Shown piece after piece: positions 37,021 to 45,323 of a stretch of DNA of 64,000 nt. Source of the stretch: Salinimonas marina (GTDB lineage: Bacteria > Pseudomonadota > Gammaproteobacteria > Enterobacterales > Alteromonadaceae). Both the position numbers and the translations under genes were made by a program. The stretch lies in assembly GCF_015644725.1 (NCBI RefSeq), contig NZ_CP064795.1:2788501-2852500 (forward strand), written 5' to 3'. Position 1 is the first letter of the stretch. Every line of letters begins with the position of its first letter. A model generated the notes under the pieces. It saw only the letters and a list, made by a program, of their open reading frames with translations. It had not been told where the DNA came from and ran no database searches.

Positions 37021-38457
37021 ATGACAAGCCTTCAGTTTTTTAACCTTATCTTTCACAAACCCATGGCCCGGCGAGTACGGCAGGCCCTGGTAGTGTTGCT
37101 TGCCCTTGGGCTGGCGGGCATGCTCAGCGGCTGCGAACCCGCGCCACCGCCAAACAAGCTGGAACAAATTAAACAGGCGGGCGTGCTCAAGGTGGGGACC
37201 ATCTATGGCCGCACAACCTTTTATCATGGCAGCACCGGTCCCCAGGGCTTTGAATACGAACTGGCCGCGCGCTTTGCCAGGCAAGTTGGGGTGCAATTAC
37301 AGCTTTTGCCCTTCTATTCCTATCATGCGCTGAAGCAGGATTTACGTGAAGGTCGCATCGATCTGGTGGCCGCCGGCGATGCCGTCTCTACGGATAATGA
37401 AGCGGTCTTCAAGTTAGGCCCGGTATATCAGCAGGTTTCTCACAAACTGGTGTTTCAGCAGGGCCAGACCCGCCCACGGCGGGTTGCAGATTTAACCGCC
37501 CCTCTGCTGGTGGTTAAAGGCAGCAGCACTGAGCAGCTGGTGGCCCGGTTACAACAGGAAAACCCAGAGCTGCAATGGCAAAGTACCGACAATAAAGATA
37601 TCTGGGAACTGCTCAGTGACGTGGCGCAGGGCACCCTCGCCTACACGGTGGTGGACACCAACACCCTGTCGGTACAGCGGCGTCAGTTTCCGCAGCTCAG
37701 TATCGGCTTTGGGCTGGATGAACCCAAAGGCATTGCCTGGTTGTTAAACGCCAGCCAGGACGACTCTCTGCGCGGTGCCATTATTCAGTATTTTGGTGAC
37801 CTGCACCAAAGCGGGGTCTTTAAAGCATTGGAAGATAAGTATTTTGGACATATTCGCCAGTTCAACTATGTTGATACCCGGGCGTTTATCAAGGCTGCCA
37901 AAGACCAGCTACCCACCTACATTGACATGTTTCGTGCGCACGCCAAAGACATTGACTGGCGGCTACTGGCAGCAATGAGTTACCAGGAAAGCCACTGGCA
38001 GCCCGATGCCGTGTCGTATACTGGTGTGCAGGGCATGATGATGCTGACCCGGGATACGGCCAGCGATCTGAATATTGCCTCCCGGCTTGATCCACAAAGC
38101 AGTATCGAAGGCGGCGCACGGTATGTAACCAGTCTCATACGGCGGATCCCCGCCAGAGTGGGCCAGCCTGATCGAATTTGGATGGCTTTGGCCGCGTATA
38201 ATATTGGTCTGGGCCATTTAAAAGATGCCCGCAAACTGACGGAGCAGCAGGGCGGTAACCCGGACCTGTGGGTCGATGTGAAGCGGCGTCTGCCCCTGCT
38301 AGAGCAAAAACAATTTTACAAAACAACGACCTATGGCTTTGCCCGGGGTCGGGAAAGTAAAAAATACGTAGAGAACATCCGCCGCTATTACGACACGCTG
38401 ATTTATCTGGATAATAATACCGACCTGCTGGAGCCTAAGAATCCCCCGCAGACTTGA
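37021..38457 (+). CDS. mltF: Membrane-bound lytic transglycosylase MltF
   Basis: 478 residues; an ATG at 37063 (MARRVRQALVVLLALGLAGM) gives a cleaner lipoprotein signal with lipobox LSGC. Solute-binding-like domain (about 55-290) starts QIKQAGVLKVGTIYGRTTFY. The C-terminal SLT domain (about 310-460) has LLAAMSYQESHWQPDAVSYT, with the catalytic Glu in YQESHW, then GVQGMMMLTRDTA and ALAAYNIGLGHLKDARKL. It cleaves peptidoglycan between MurNAc and GlcNAc from the outer membrane. It is divergent from purL as in many gammaproteobacteria. Confidence 0.96.
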   Translation: MTSLQFFNLIFHKPMARRVRQALVVLLALGLAGMLSGCEPAPPPNKLEQIKQAGVLKVGTIYGRTTFYHGSTGPQGFEYELAARFARQVGVQLQLLPFYSYHALKQDLREGRIDLVAAGDAVSTDNEAVFKLGPVYQQVSHKLVFQQGQTRPRRVADLTAPLLVVKGSSTEQLVARLQQENPELQWQSTDNKDIWELLSDVAQGTLAYTVVDTNTLSVQRRQFPQLSIGFGLDEPKGIAWLLNASQDDSLRGAIIQYFGDLHQSGVFKALEDKYFGHIRQFNYVDTRAFIKAAKDQLPTYIDMFRAHAKDIDWRLLAAMSYQESHWQPDAVSYTGVQGMMMLTRDTASDLNIASRLDPQSSIEGGARYVTSLIRRIPARVGQPDRIWMALAAYNIGLGHLKDARKLTEQQGGNPDLWVDVKRRLPLLEQKQFYKTTTYGFARGRESKKYVENIRRYYDTLIYLDNNTDLLEPKNPPQT

Positions 38458-38632
38458 ATTTTTGTCATTGCGCCTTAATATTTAGTCTATACGCTAAATC
38501 TATAAAGCACATACAGCAGGGAAGCAACCTTCCACTTAGCTAATTCCAGCAAGTCAGAATTTACGTATTGAACCAATACCCTACTCAACCGCTCATCCCT
38601 GCTGTCGTGCACTATTAACGAAAAAGGTATGA

Positions 38633-38788
38633 ATGAAAAGAAACCGAACTATGAAATCAAGAAAGAATCTTCGTAACAATAATCAACGCCGCTTAATGTT
38701 TAAGCGTAACCATCAACGTATGTTGCATCGCCGTCGCCAGTTTGTGTGCAATGAGTTGGAACCGGACACTCAGCGTTCGGCTTCCTGA
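38633..38788 (+). CDS. Arginine-rich small protein, 51 residues
   Basis: ATG at 38633 preceded by AAAAAGG with 5-nt spacing; an ATG at 38629 in another frame ends after 15 codons. The peptide starts MKRNRTMKSRKNLRNNNQRR and continues LMFKRNHQRMLHRRRQFVCN, ending SAS. Twelve Arg and four Lys in 51 residues, all but one in the first 35, suggest RNA or ribosome binding (inference). Its last 19 nt overlap the end of convergent tadA. I recognise no family; chance coding cannot be excluded. Confidence 0.45.
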   Translation: MKRNRTMKSRKNLRNNNQRRLMFKRNHQRMLHRRRQFVCNELEPDTQRSAS

Positions 38789-39305
38789 GCCTTGAGCGCC
38801 GCTCGGGCCGCTTTTTTCTCGGCGCGCCGCCGGGCAAAAAAACTCGAAATCAGCTTCGCACACTGCTCTTTCATCACCCCTGCGCACAGTTCCGGCTGAT
38901 GATTCAACTGACTATGGTCAAGCAACTGTAGCGCCGAACCCGCCGCCCCGGTTTTCAGATCATACGCACCAAATACGACCCGTTGCAGCCGACTGTGCAC
39001 AATGGCCCCGGCGCACATTGGACAGGGCTCCAAGGTGACATACAAGGTGGCCCCGACCACCCGGTAATTCTGCAGCGCTTTGGCTGCCATCCTGATAGCA
39101 CTTAATTCGGCATGCGCGCTAGGGTCGTGGTCGGTAATCGGAGTATTCCAGCCTTCCCCGATAATGGTGTTGTCAGCCACCACAATGGCCCCACCGGTAC
39201 CTCACCTAACGCTTCTGCACGATGTGCCCGTTCCAGCGCTGCCGCCATCCAGTAGGCGTCATCATGGTCTACGGGTGGTTGAGTTGGCGAATTTGACGAA
39301 ATCAT
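38770..39305 (-). CDS. tadA: tRNA-specific adenosine deaminase TadA (apparent frameshift)
   Basis: TadA converts the wobble adenosine of tRNA-Arg(ACG) to inosine. Zinc-binding and catalytic motifs are HAELSAIR (His and Glu) and PCPMCAGAI (two Cys). The start is taken at ATG 39305 (ISSNSPTQPPVDHDDAYWMA), with ALERAHRAEALGEVPVG following. The frame breaks at the C run 39189-39192: one more coding-strand G gives VPVGAIVVADNTIIGEGWNT. Corrected length is 178 residues. The gene is essential in E. coli, so the break is most likely an undercalled base. Confidence 0.93.
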
Positions 39306-39526
39306 CGGCCTATTTCCTACTTCATACTTACAGGAAGAACGATGCAAATTAGTAAGCATCTGATTATTAAATACTTTAAAAATAAAAATTGTTTGTACAT
39401 ATCTTGCTTTACTAGTTAGTTACAAGCACTACTTATTGCAACGATACCATTCAAGCTGAACAAAATTCGAGCAATTTAAGTCAAATCATTTTACACTAAA
39501 ATAGATCAACAGGTGAGGGTAACCAA

Positions 39527-39763
39527 ATGAACTTAACCGCTATCGCTATTGTGGCCATTGTGGCGTCTGTAATTTACAAGATTGTCGAAGCAGGATGTCG
39601 GGTCAGGCAGAGTAAAAGAACCAGTGATGCTCGCACTGAGCAGTATGAAGCTGAAATTGCAGAGCTGCGGGAGCGTATTGAAGTACTGGAAAAAATTGTT
39701 ACTGATGAAAGCTACGACTTAAAAAGACAGTTCAAAGATTTAGATAAAGATAAAGTGGCCTGA
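39527..39763 (+). CDS. Small membrane protein with coiled coil, PspB-like layout
   Basis: 78 residues. One membrane segment (about 3-20, LTAIAIVAIVASVIYKIV) is followed by a charged coiled coil (about 38-75) with AEIAELRERIEVLEKIVTDE and YDLKRQFKDL. The ending ERI-x-LE-I pattern and layout recall phage-shock protein PspB, but no pspA or pspC gene is nearby, so the function is not assigned. A GAGGG ribosome site lies 9 nt before the ATG. Confidence 0.7.
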   Translation: MNLTAIAIVAIVASVIYKIVEAGCRVRQSKRTSDARTEQYEAEIAELRERIEVLEKIVTDESYDLKRQFKDLDKDKVA

Positions 39764-39804
39764 CTCATTAGGCCAGCAGGTAGCGCAAATAAGCCTTAAT
39801 GAGT
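39763..39804. terminator. Hairpin between two convergent genes
   Basis: ACTCATTA-GGC (39763-39773) pairs with GCC-TTAATGAGT (39793-39804) with one bulged base. It spans the whole gap between the convergent stops of the PspB-like gene and the Kef-type gene; likely two-way terminator, without a clear T run. Confidence 0.45.
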
Positions 39805-41773
39805 TAACTGCCTTCAAGTAAATAGCGTTCTGCCCGTTCGACCCGGCGCGGCTTCCCGGCGATGATAAGCACATCGTTGGCCTCTAACACCAGCTCGTCA
39901 GCGGGTAGATCGATCTGGTTGCCCGCGCGTCGTAATCCCTTTATGGTCACCCGCATAGTCTTAAGCTTGAGATTATCCAGGGTTTTGCCTAAACATGCCG
40001 CATGAGAACCTAACGCCACCGCGTGAACAAACTCGAGTTTATCCTGGGTGCCGTAGGTAATCTCCGTGGTTTCCCCGGGGTAAAACCCATGCAGATGATC
40101 ATAACGCCCTTTACGCTCTTGTCTGACCCGCCTCAAAATTCGTGACATCGGCACTCCCGAATAATGTAATACCTGCGAAATCAGCATTAAATTGCCTTCC
40201 TGTAACTCCGGCACCACCTGCGATGCGCCGGCCTCGTACAGGCTTTCCAGCTCATAATCGCGTCTGGTACGTACTATTACTTTCAGATCAGGATTAACTT
40301 GATGCGTGGCACTCATGACCCGGATGGCTTCGCCGGGGTAGTCAAAGCTGATTAATAACAGCCGCGCTCCGCTCACCCCCGCTGAGTGCAGAATATCTTT
40401 ATTGCGACAATCGCCGAATATCACCGGTTCGCCGGCGCTTCGGCTTTCGTGCACCCGCACCGGATCGGCATCAATCACCACAAAGGGAATATCTTCCATC
40501 TTTAACAGCTTGGCGACCGACTGCCCTACCCGGCCAAAGCCGGCAATGATGATATGCCCGCTAATGTCGGAAAATTGTTGCTGATCGTTGTGATCAGGCG
40601 TCACCTCAGGATTGCGGGTCATGTAGTTGGCAAAGGCTAAGCTTTTGCTTACCAGGTAGGGGGTAATGGCCATACTAAGCACACCCATACTGATAAGCAT
40701 CGAAGATTGCTGCGCTGATAGCACATTATGGGTGGTGGCCAGCGCGGCGATAACAAAGCTGAATTCACCAATCTGACACAGTTGCAAACCCGCAGACCAG
40801 GCATGATGAGCTTCACAGCCGGCCATCCAGGCCGACGCCCTCATCAGCAATACCTTAGCGAGCATGACCAGGACCACCCCGCCACCGATGAGCGCAAAAT
40901 TATCAATCAGCACCTGCAAATCCAGCTGCATCCCCACGGTGACAAAAAACAAGCCCATCAAAATGTCCCGAAATGGCCGGATGTCAGCTTCCAGCTGATA
41001 TTTGTACTGACTCTCGCCCAGCATCATGCCGGCTAAAAATGCCCCCAGCGCCATGGATAACCCAAACACATAGGTCAGGCCACCCGCCAGCAAGGCAATC
41101 AGAATAGTGGTCAGTACAAACAGCTCATCGGTGCGGGTGCGGGCGACCTCGCGAAATACCCAGGGTAAAACCCACTTGCCTATCGACAATAAAAACGCGA
41201 CGACCACAATGCCTTTTAGCAGTGCCAGGCCTAGTACCTGCCCCAGGCCCATATCCGCTTCCATTGACAACAGCGGGATAATAATCAAAAACGGCACCAC
41301 CGCCAGATCCTGAAACAACAGCACGCTGATCGCCACCTGGCTGCGCTGGTGATTCAGCATTCCGAGCTCATTAATCTGTTTGATAACAATGGCGGTTGAG
41401 CTAAGCGCCAGCATGCCGCCGACAATAATGGCACTATCGGTGGGTAACCCTAGCAGCCAGGCCAGCGCGCTGAATAACAAGGTGGTACAACACATTTGTG
41501 CGGCCCCCGCCCGAACACCAGATTACGCATGGCTATCAGTTTGGGCAGCGAGAATTCCAGCCCCAGCGAAAACAATAAAAAGACGATACCGGTTTCAGCC
41601 AGCACATGCATATCCTGGGCATTGTCAAACAGGCTGAAGACCTCAGGCCCGGCCACCACGCCGGCCACCAGATAGGCCAGAATGGCAGGCAGATTCAGTC
41701 GTCGGAAGCTGGCCACACAGACCACCGCCACCACCATCAACATGACGACCTGAAGAAAATTATGTTCCGGCAC
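39804..41773 (-). CDS. Kef-type monovalent cation:proton antiporter (apparent frameshift)
   Basis: The N-terminal antiporter domain has multiple membrane segments (ILAYLVAGVVAGPEVFSLFD, ALSSTAIVIKQINELGMLNH, LLFQDLAVVPFLIIIPLLSM). The C-terminal TrkA-N NAD-binding domain starts IIAGFGRVGQSVAKLLKMED, followed by a TrkA-C domain (KLEFVHAVALGSHAACLGKT). The layout is KefB/KefC/YbaL. The frame breaks at the C run 41504-41508: one more coding-strand G joins NLVFGRG to AAQMCCTTLLFSALAWLLGL. Corrected length is 656 residues. Such proteins expel K+ or Na+ in exchange for protons in the inner membrane. The exact ion is not shown. Confidence 0.9.
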
Positions 41774-41919
41774 CTGCGCTCCTGCTAATTCACAAATTAT
41801 TTATATAGGCACAATACTTGCTGGATCTTGATCAAAAGTAGGCTTACCGACAACATATTGACAGCCTTACATGATTGCTTTGCATTCGGTATGTGGTGCT
41901 GATTAAAAAGGTCCTGGTT

Positions 41920-42821
41920 ATGGATTTGCAAAATACACATTACAACTCCCCTTTTGAAGATCGTTCTTATACAATGATCCCAACAGGTAATGAAATGTCC
42001 TGTACCCAATTTCAGGCCTTTGTAGGCAGACTTTTGTCCACGCTGGATTTCCAGAAGCTGGGCAAGCTTTATCATCATGAACTGGCCTGCTACCTGCCAC
42101 TGAGAGCCCTTACACTGATGGCCGGGGGCGTGCCAATGAGCTTTGGTCAATATGCACCGCAAAACCCGGCCGGTGAACAGCTAAACTTACCTATCCTCGC
42201 CCATGCGGATCGCGCTGAACACAGCGTACAATACTACTTTACACGATCCTTAACCCGAGGCGAGCGAAAACTGGTCGAGCAACTGCATTGTGTCTTTTCT
42301 AAACAGCTGCTTCAGGCTCTTGCTTTTAACAATTTAAAAGCCCTGGCGACCAAGGATACGTTAACCGGATTGAGCAACCGCAACGGCTTTAATGAAGCCT
42401 GCAGCCGTCTGTTGAGCCGGGCTATTCGTTACGAAGAAGCCTTTGCTTTACTGATTATCGATTTGGATAACTTTAAAACAGTAAATGACACCAGGGGTCA
42501 TAAAGAAGGCGACAAGGTCCTGGCCCGGGCGGCCGAAGATATCCATCAGTCACTACGCGGCGAAGACGAAGCCTTTCGGTTTGGCGGCGATGAGTTTTGC
42601 TGCTTATTGCACTGTGTGACCGATGCCTGTATTGATGCCGTCGCCCGACGTCTGCAACACACCATTGCCGGGAATGACTACCTGCGCCAGCGGGGGTTTC
42701 CTGTAGCATTGGTGGCGCCGTTTACCGGCCGGGGGATGATATAAGCAGTTTATTTGACCGCGCGGATGCAGCCCTCTACCGGGTGAAAAGCAGTGGTAAG
42801 AATGCGTATCACGCGGCCTGA
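41920..42821 (+). CDS. Diguanylate cyclase with GGDEF domain (apparent frameshift)
   Basis: The start is ATG 41920 (DLQNTHYNSPFEDRSYTMIP), with AAAAGG 9 nt upstream. About 145 N-terminal residues of an unrecognised sensor region precede the GGDEF domain: KDTLTGLSNRNGFNEACSRL, IIDLDNFKTVNDTRGHKEGD and FRFGGDEF. An RGED five residues before GGDEF fits the product-inhibition I-site (RxxD). The frame breaks at the G run 42692-42696: one more G gives LRQRGVSCSIGGAVYRPGDD and ADAALYRVKSSGKNAYHAA, the true end of the domain. Corrected length is 300 residues. Makes cyclic di-GMP; no membrane segment is seen. Confidence 0.9.
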
Positions 42822-42834
42822 TTGTCGTTACCGG

Positions 42835-42869
42835 GAAGCGGCAGAATGTTGCCGAACAATAGCCGCTTA
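42835..42869. repeat. Inverted repeat between the diguanylate cyclase gene and tilS
   Basis: AAGCGGC / GCCGCTT arms around a 20-nt loop in the 59-nt gap between two convergent genes. It may serve as a terminator for either; no T run. Confidence 0.35.
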
Positions 42870-42880
42870 GCTGACGAATA

Positions 42881-44251
42881 CTACCGCTTTTCTATCGCTA
42901 TCGTTAAGGAATTATCAGCCTGAGTAAACAAGACTGGCTGATCGGGTAACACAACAGCTACCACCACTCCGTTTTCCAAAATCACCGGAATATGACGTCG
43001 ACGCCATGCCGGTACCTGCCATTGTTTAAACCAGTCTTTCAATTTTTTAGACACGCCCTGTTTATGCATGCGGCAGACTGCTGCAGGCATATTGCCGGTT
43101 ACCTGTACCTGCTGACTGCACGAGAACGCAACCACGCTCCAGGGCTCATCAAAGACCTGCCCCGGGGCCACGGTCGTGCTCGGCTCACCAGGCTCAGGTA
43201 ATGGCGAGACTAAATAAAGATAACGCTGAAAACACCGTAGTTCTTTATTTGCCAGACGAATAAGGGGCTGAGCATCAGCGCTGCTGCGCGTCAGTTTCAA
43301 AATCTCGGACAATTGCCGGGCTTCGGGCATAGGTTGCTGTTGATGTTCCAGCCAGCGTCGTACCAATTGCTCCTGCCAGGCCTCAGAATACCCCGACAAC
43401 CCCTCTAACGATATCCCCTGCTGCCTGAGCTTAAACTGTATCTTGGGTCGGGCGTCGGCTGCTGCCCTCGCCTTCGCGGTGGTGGGTGAACAGCCTGCCA
43501 GCAAAGGCGCCAGCCGTTCATCACAGACCTCTTCAAGCAGTGCGGTTTGCTGCGCGCACAGTCGCGCACTACGGGCAATAGTTTGACCGATAACCGGCCA
43601 GCGCTGCTGTAACAGCGGGGTGATATGCTGACGCAGGAAGTTACGATCAAACCGCGTATCCTGATTAGACTCGTCTTCGACCCATTGCAAATTCAGGTCT
43701 TTTGCACATTGCTCCAGCTGTTCCCGGGCATATTCAAGCAGCGGTCGTACAATCCAGACCTGCTGCCGGTGCACCAGCGCCGGCATGCCAGCCAGCCCTT
43801 TAGGCCCGGCCCCACGCTGTGCCTGCAGCAAAAAGGTCTCAAGCTGGTCATTAAGATGCTGACCCAGCGCCAGGGTGCCCTGATGCTGACGACAGTATTC
43901 AAACAGCGCCTCATATCGGGCATCTCTGGCACTGGCTTCGGTACTGGTGCGGGAGGCTAAACTGACGCTCACGGGTAATGCCACAAACTGGCAGCCTAAC
44001 TGCTGGCAACACTGCTGACAATGTAATTGCCAGGCATCAGCATGCTCACTCAGGCCATGATGTATATATACTGCATGAATGTGTGACGGACTGACGCCCG
44101 GAAGGCTACAGGCTGCCTGTAACAGGACCCTGGAGTCCAAGCCCCCGCTAAAGCCAATAACCAGCGGCTGGACACCACAAGGCCCCTGTCCGGGGCCTTG
44201 GATGAGTAACTGCTGAAGCTGCCGGTGAATCCCGCTGATAGTGGTATTCAC
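42881..44251 (-). CDS. tilS: tRNA(Ile)-lysidine synthase TilS
   Basis: 456 residues. The N-terminal PP-loop ATPase motif SGGLDSRVLLQAA is near residue 35, followed by HIHAVYIHHGLSEHADAWQL and ALGQHLNDQLETFLLQAQRG (the conserved LGQHLNDQLET). A middle substrate-binding domain and a C-terminal domain (VCRMHKQGVSKKLKDWFKQW, WRRRHIPVILENG) complete the family layout. It changes C34 of tRNA-Ile(CAU) to lysidine, essential for reading AUA codons. It lies 43 nt after accA, a usual neighbour. Confidence 0.95.
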   Translation of the reverse strand: MNTTISGIHRQLQQLLIQGPGQGPCGVQPLVIGFSGGLDSRVLLQAACSLPGVSPSHIHAVYIHHGLSEHADAWQLHCQQCCQQLGCQFVALPVSVSLASRTSTEASARDARYEALFEYCRQHQGTLALGQHLNDQLETFLLQAQRGAGPKGLAGMPALVHRQQVWIVRPLLEYAREQLEQCAKDLNLQWVEDESNQDTRFDRNFLRQHITPLLQQRWPVIGQTIARSARLCAQQTALLEEVCDERLAPLLAGCSPTTAKARAAADARPKIQFKLRQQGISLEGLSGYSEAWQEQLVRRWLEHQQQPMPEARQLSEILKLTRSSADAQPLIRLANKELRCFQRYLYLVSPLPEPGEPSTTVAPGQVFDEPWSVVAFSCSQQVQVTGNMPAAVCRMHKQGVSKKLKDWFKQWQVPAWRRRHIPVILENGVVVAVVLPDQPVLFTQADNSLTIAIEKR

Positions 44252-44294
44252 ACCATTACCTGAGACTGAGACCAGGTACGGGTAAGTTCATAAT

Positions 44295-45250
44295 CTAACA
44301 ATACCCAAATGACATCAGCCGCTGATAACGCTCATTCATCAGGGTTTCCTGATCCAGACTCATCAACTGGCTAAGCTGTTGTTTTAGGGTCGCCTTAAGA
44401 TTGGCCGCCATCCCATCATGATCACGGTGGGCACCACCTAATGGCTCTTCGACGATAGAGTTAATCAATCCCAGTTCTTTGATTTGACCGGCGCTTACCC
44501 CCATGGCTTCTGCTGCCTGAGGGCTTTGTCGGCACTTTTCCACAAAATTGACGCACAGCCTTCAGGCGAGATCACCGAGTAAGTGGAATACTGTAGCATG
44601 TTCACCCGATCGCCCACGCCGATGGCCAGTGCGCCGCCCGAGCCACCTTCACCAATAACGGTACAGATGATAGGTACTTTAAGTTCGGACATCTCTAGCA
44701 GGTTGCGGGCAATCGCTTCACTTTGCCCGCGCTCTTCGGCGCCGACTCCTGGGTAGGCTCCGGGGGTGTCAATCAAGGTGATAATGGGCATTTTGAAACG
44801 CTCGGCCATCTGCATCAAACGCAAGGCTTTACGATAACCTTCGGGTTTTGGCATACCAAAATTACGTTTAATCTTTTCATGGGTATCACGGCCTTTTTGA
44901 TGGCCAATCAGCATCACCGGCTGATCATCAAGCATCGCCGGACCACCCACAATTGCTTTGTCGTCGGCAAAAGCACGATCGCCTGCCAATTCGTCAAATT
45001 CGGTAAACACCCGACCAACATAATCCAGGGTATACGGACGCAGTGGATGACGTGCCAGTTGGGATATCTGCCATGCCCCTAAATCAGAAAAGATTTTTTT
45101 CGTTAGCTCGGCACTTTTTGCCCGCAGCCGGGTGATTTCTTCTTCAATACTGACATCGAATTCACCGCCCTGATTTACCAACCTAAGCTCTTCAATTTTT
45201 GCTTCTAGTTCAGCAATAGGTTGTTCAAATTCTATAAATTGTATGCTCAT
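44295..45250 (-). CDS. accA: Acetyl-CoA carboxylase carboxyltransferase alpha subunit AccA (apparent frameshift)
   Basis: The start [20 protein letters not shown] and motifs [40 protein letters not shown] and [20 protein letters not shown] are AccA hallmarks. The frame breaks at 44521-44523 (plus-strand GGG): one more coding-strand C gives [20 protein letters not shown] and the normal end [10 protein letters not shown]. Corrected length is 318 residues (319 in E. coli). It transfers carboxyl from biotin to acetyl-CoA in fatty-acid synthesis. The subunit is essential, so the break is a sequence error in all likelihood. It lies 73 nt after dnaE. Confidence 0.95.
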
Positions 45251-45323
45251 TGTGTGTCCTATATTTACTGCGCTGTAGTCCGGGCAGCTGACAATGATGC
45301 TTTGCCCCTAAAAAGGCCAAAGC

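Noticed and set aside
44178..44203. GC-rich hairpin in the 5' part of tilS as a regulatory element
   Set aside because: It lies wholly inside codons for a Gly/Pro/Gln-rich stretch of the protein, so coding bias can explain it.
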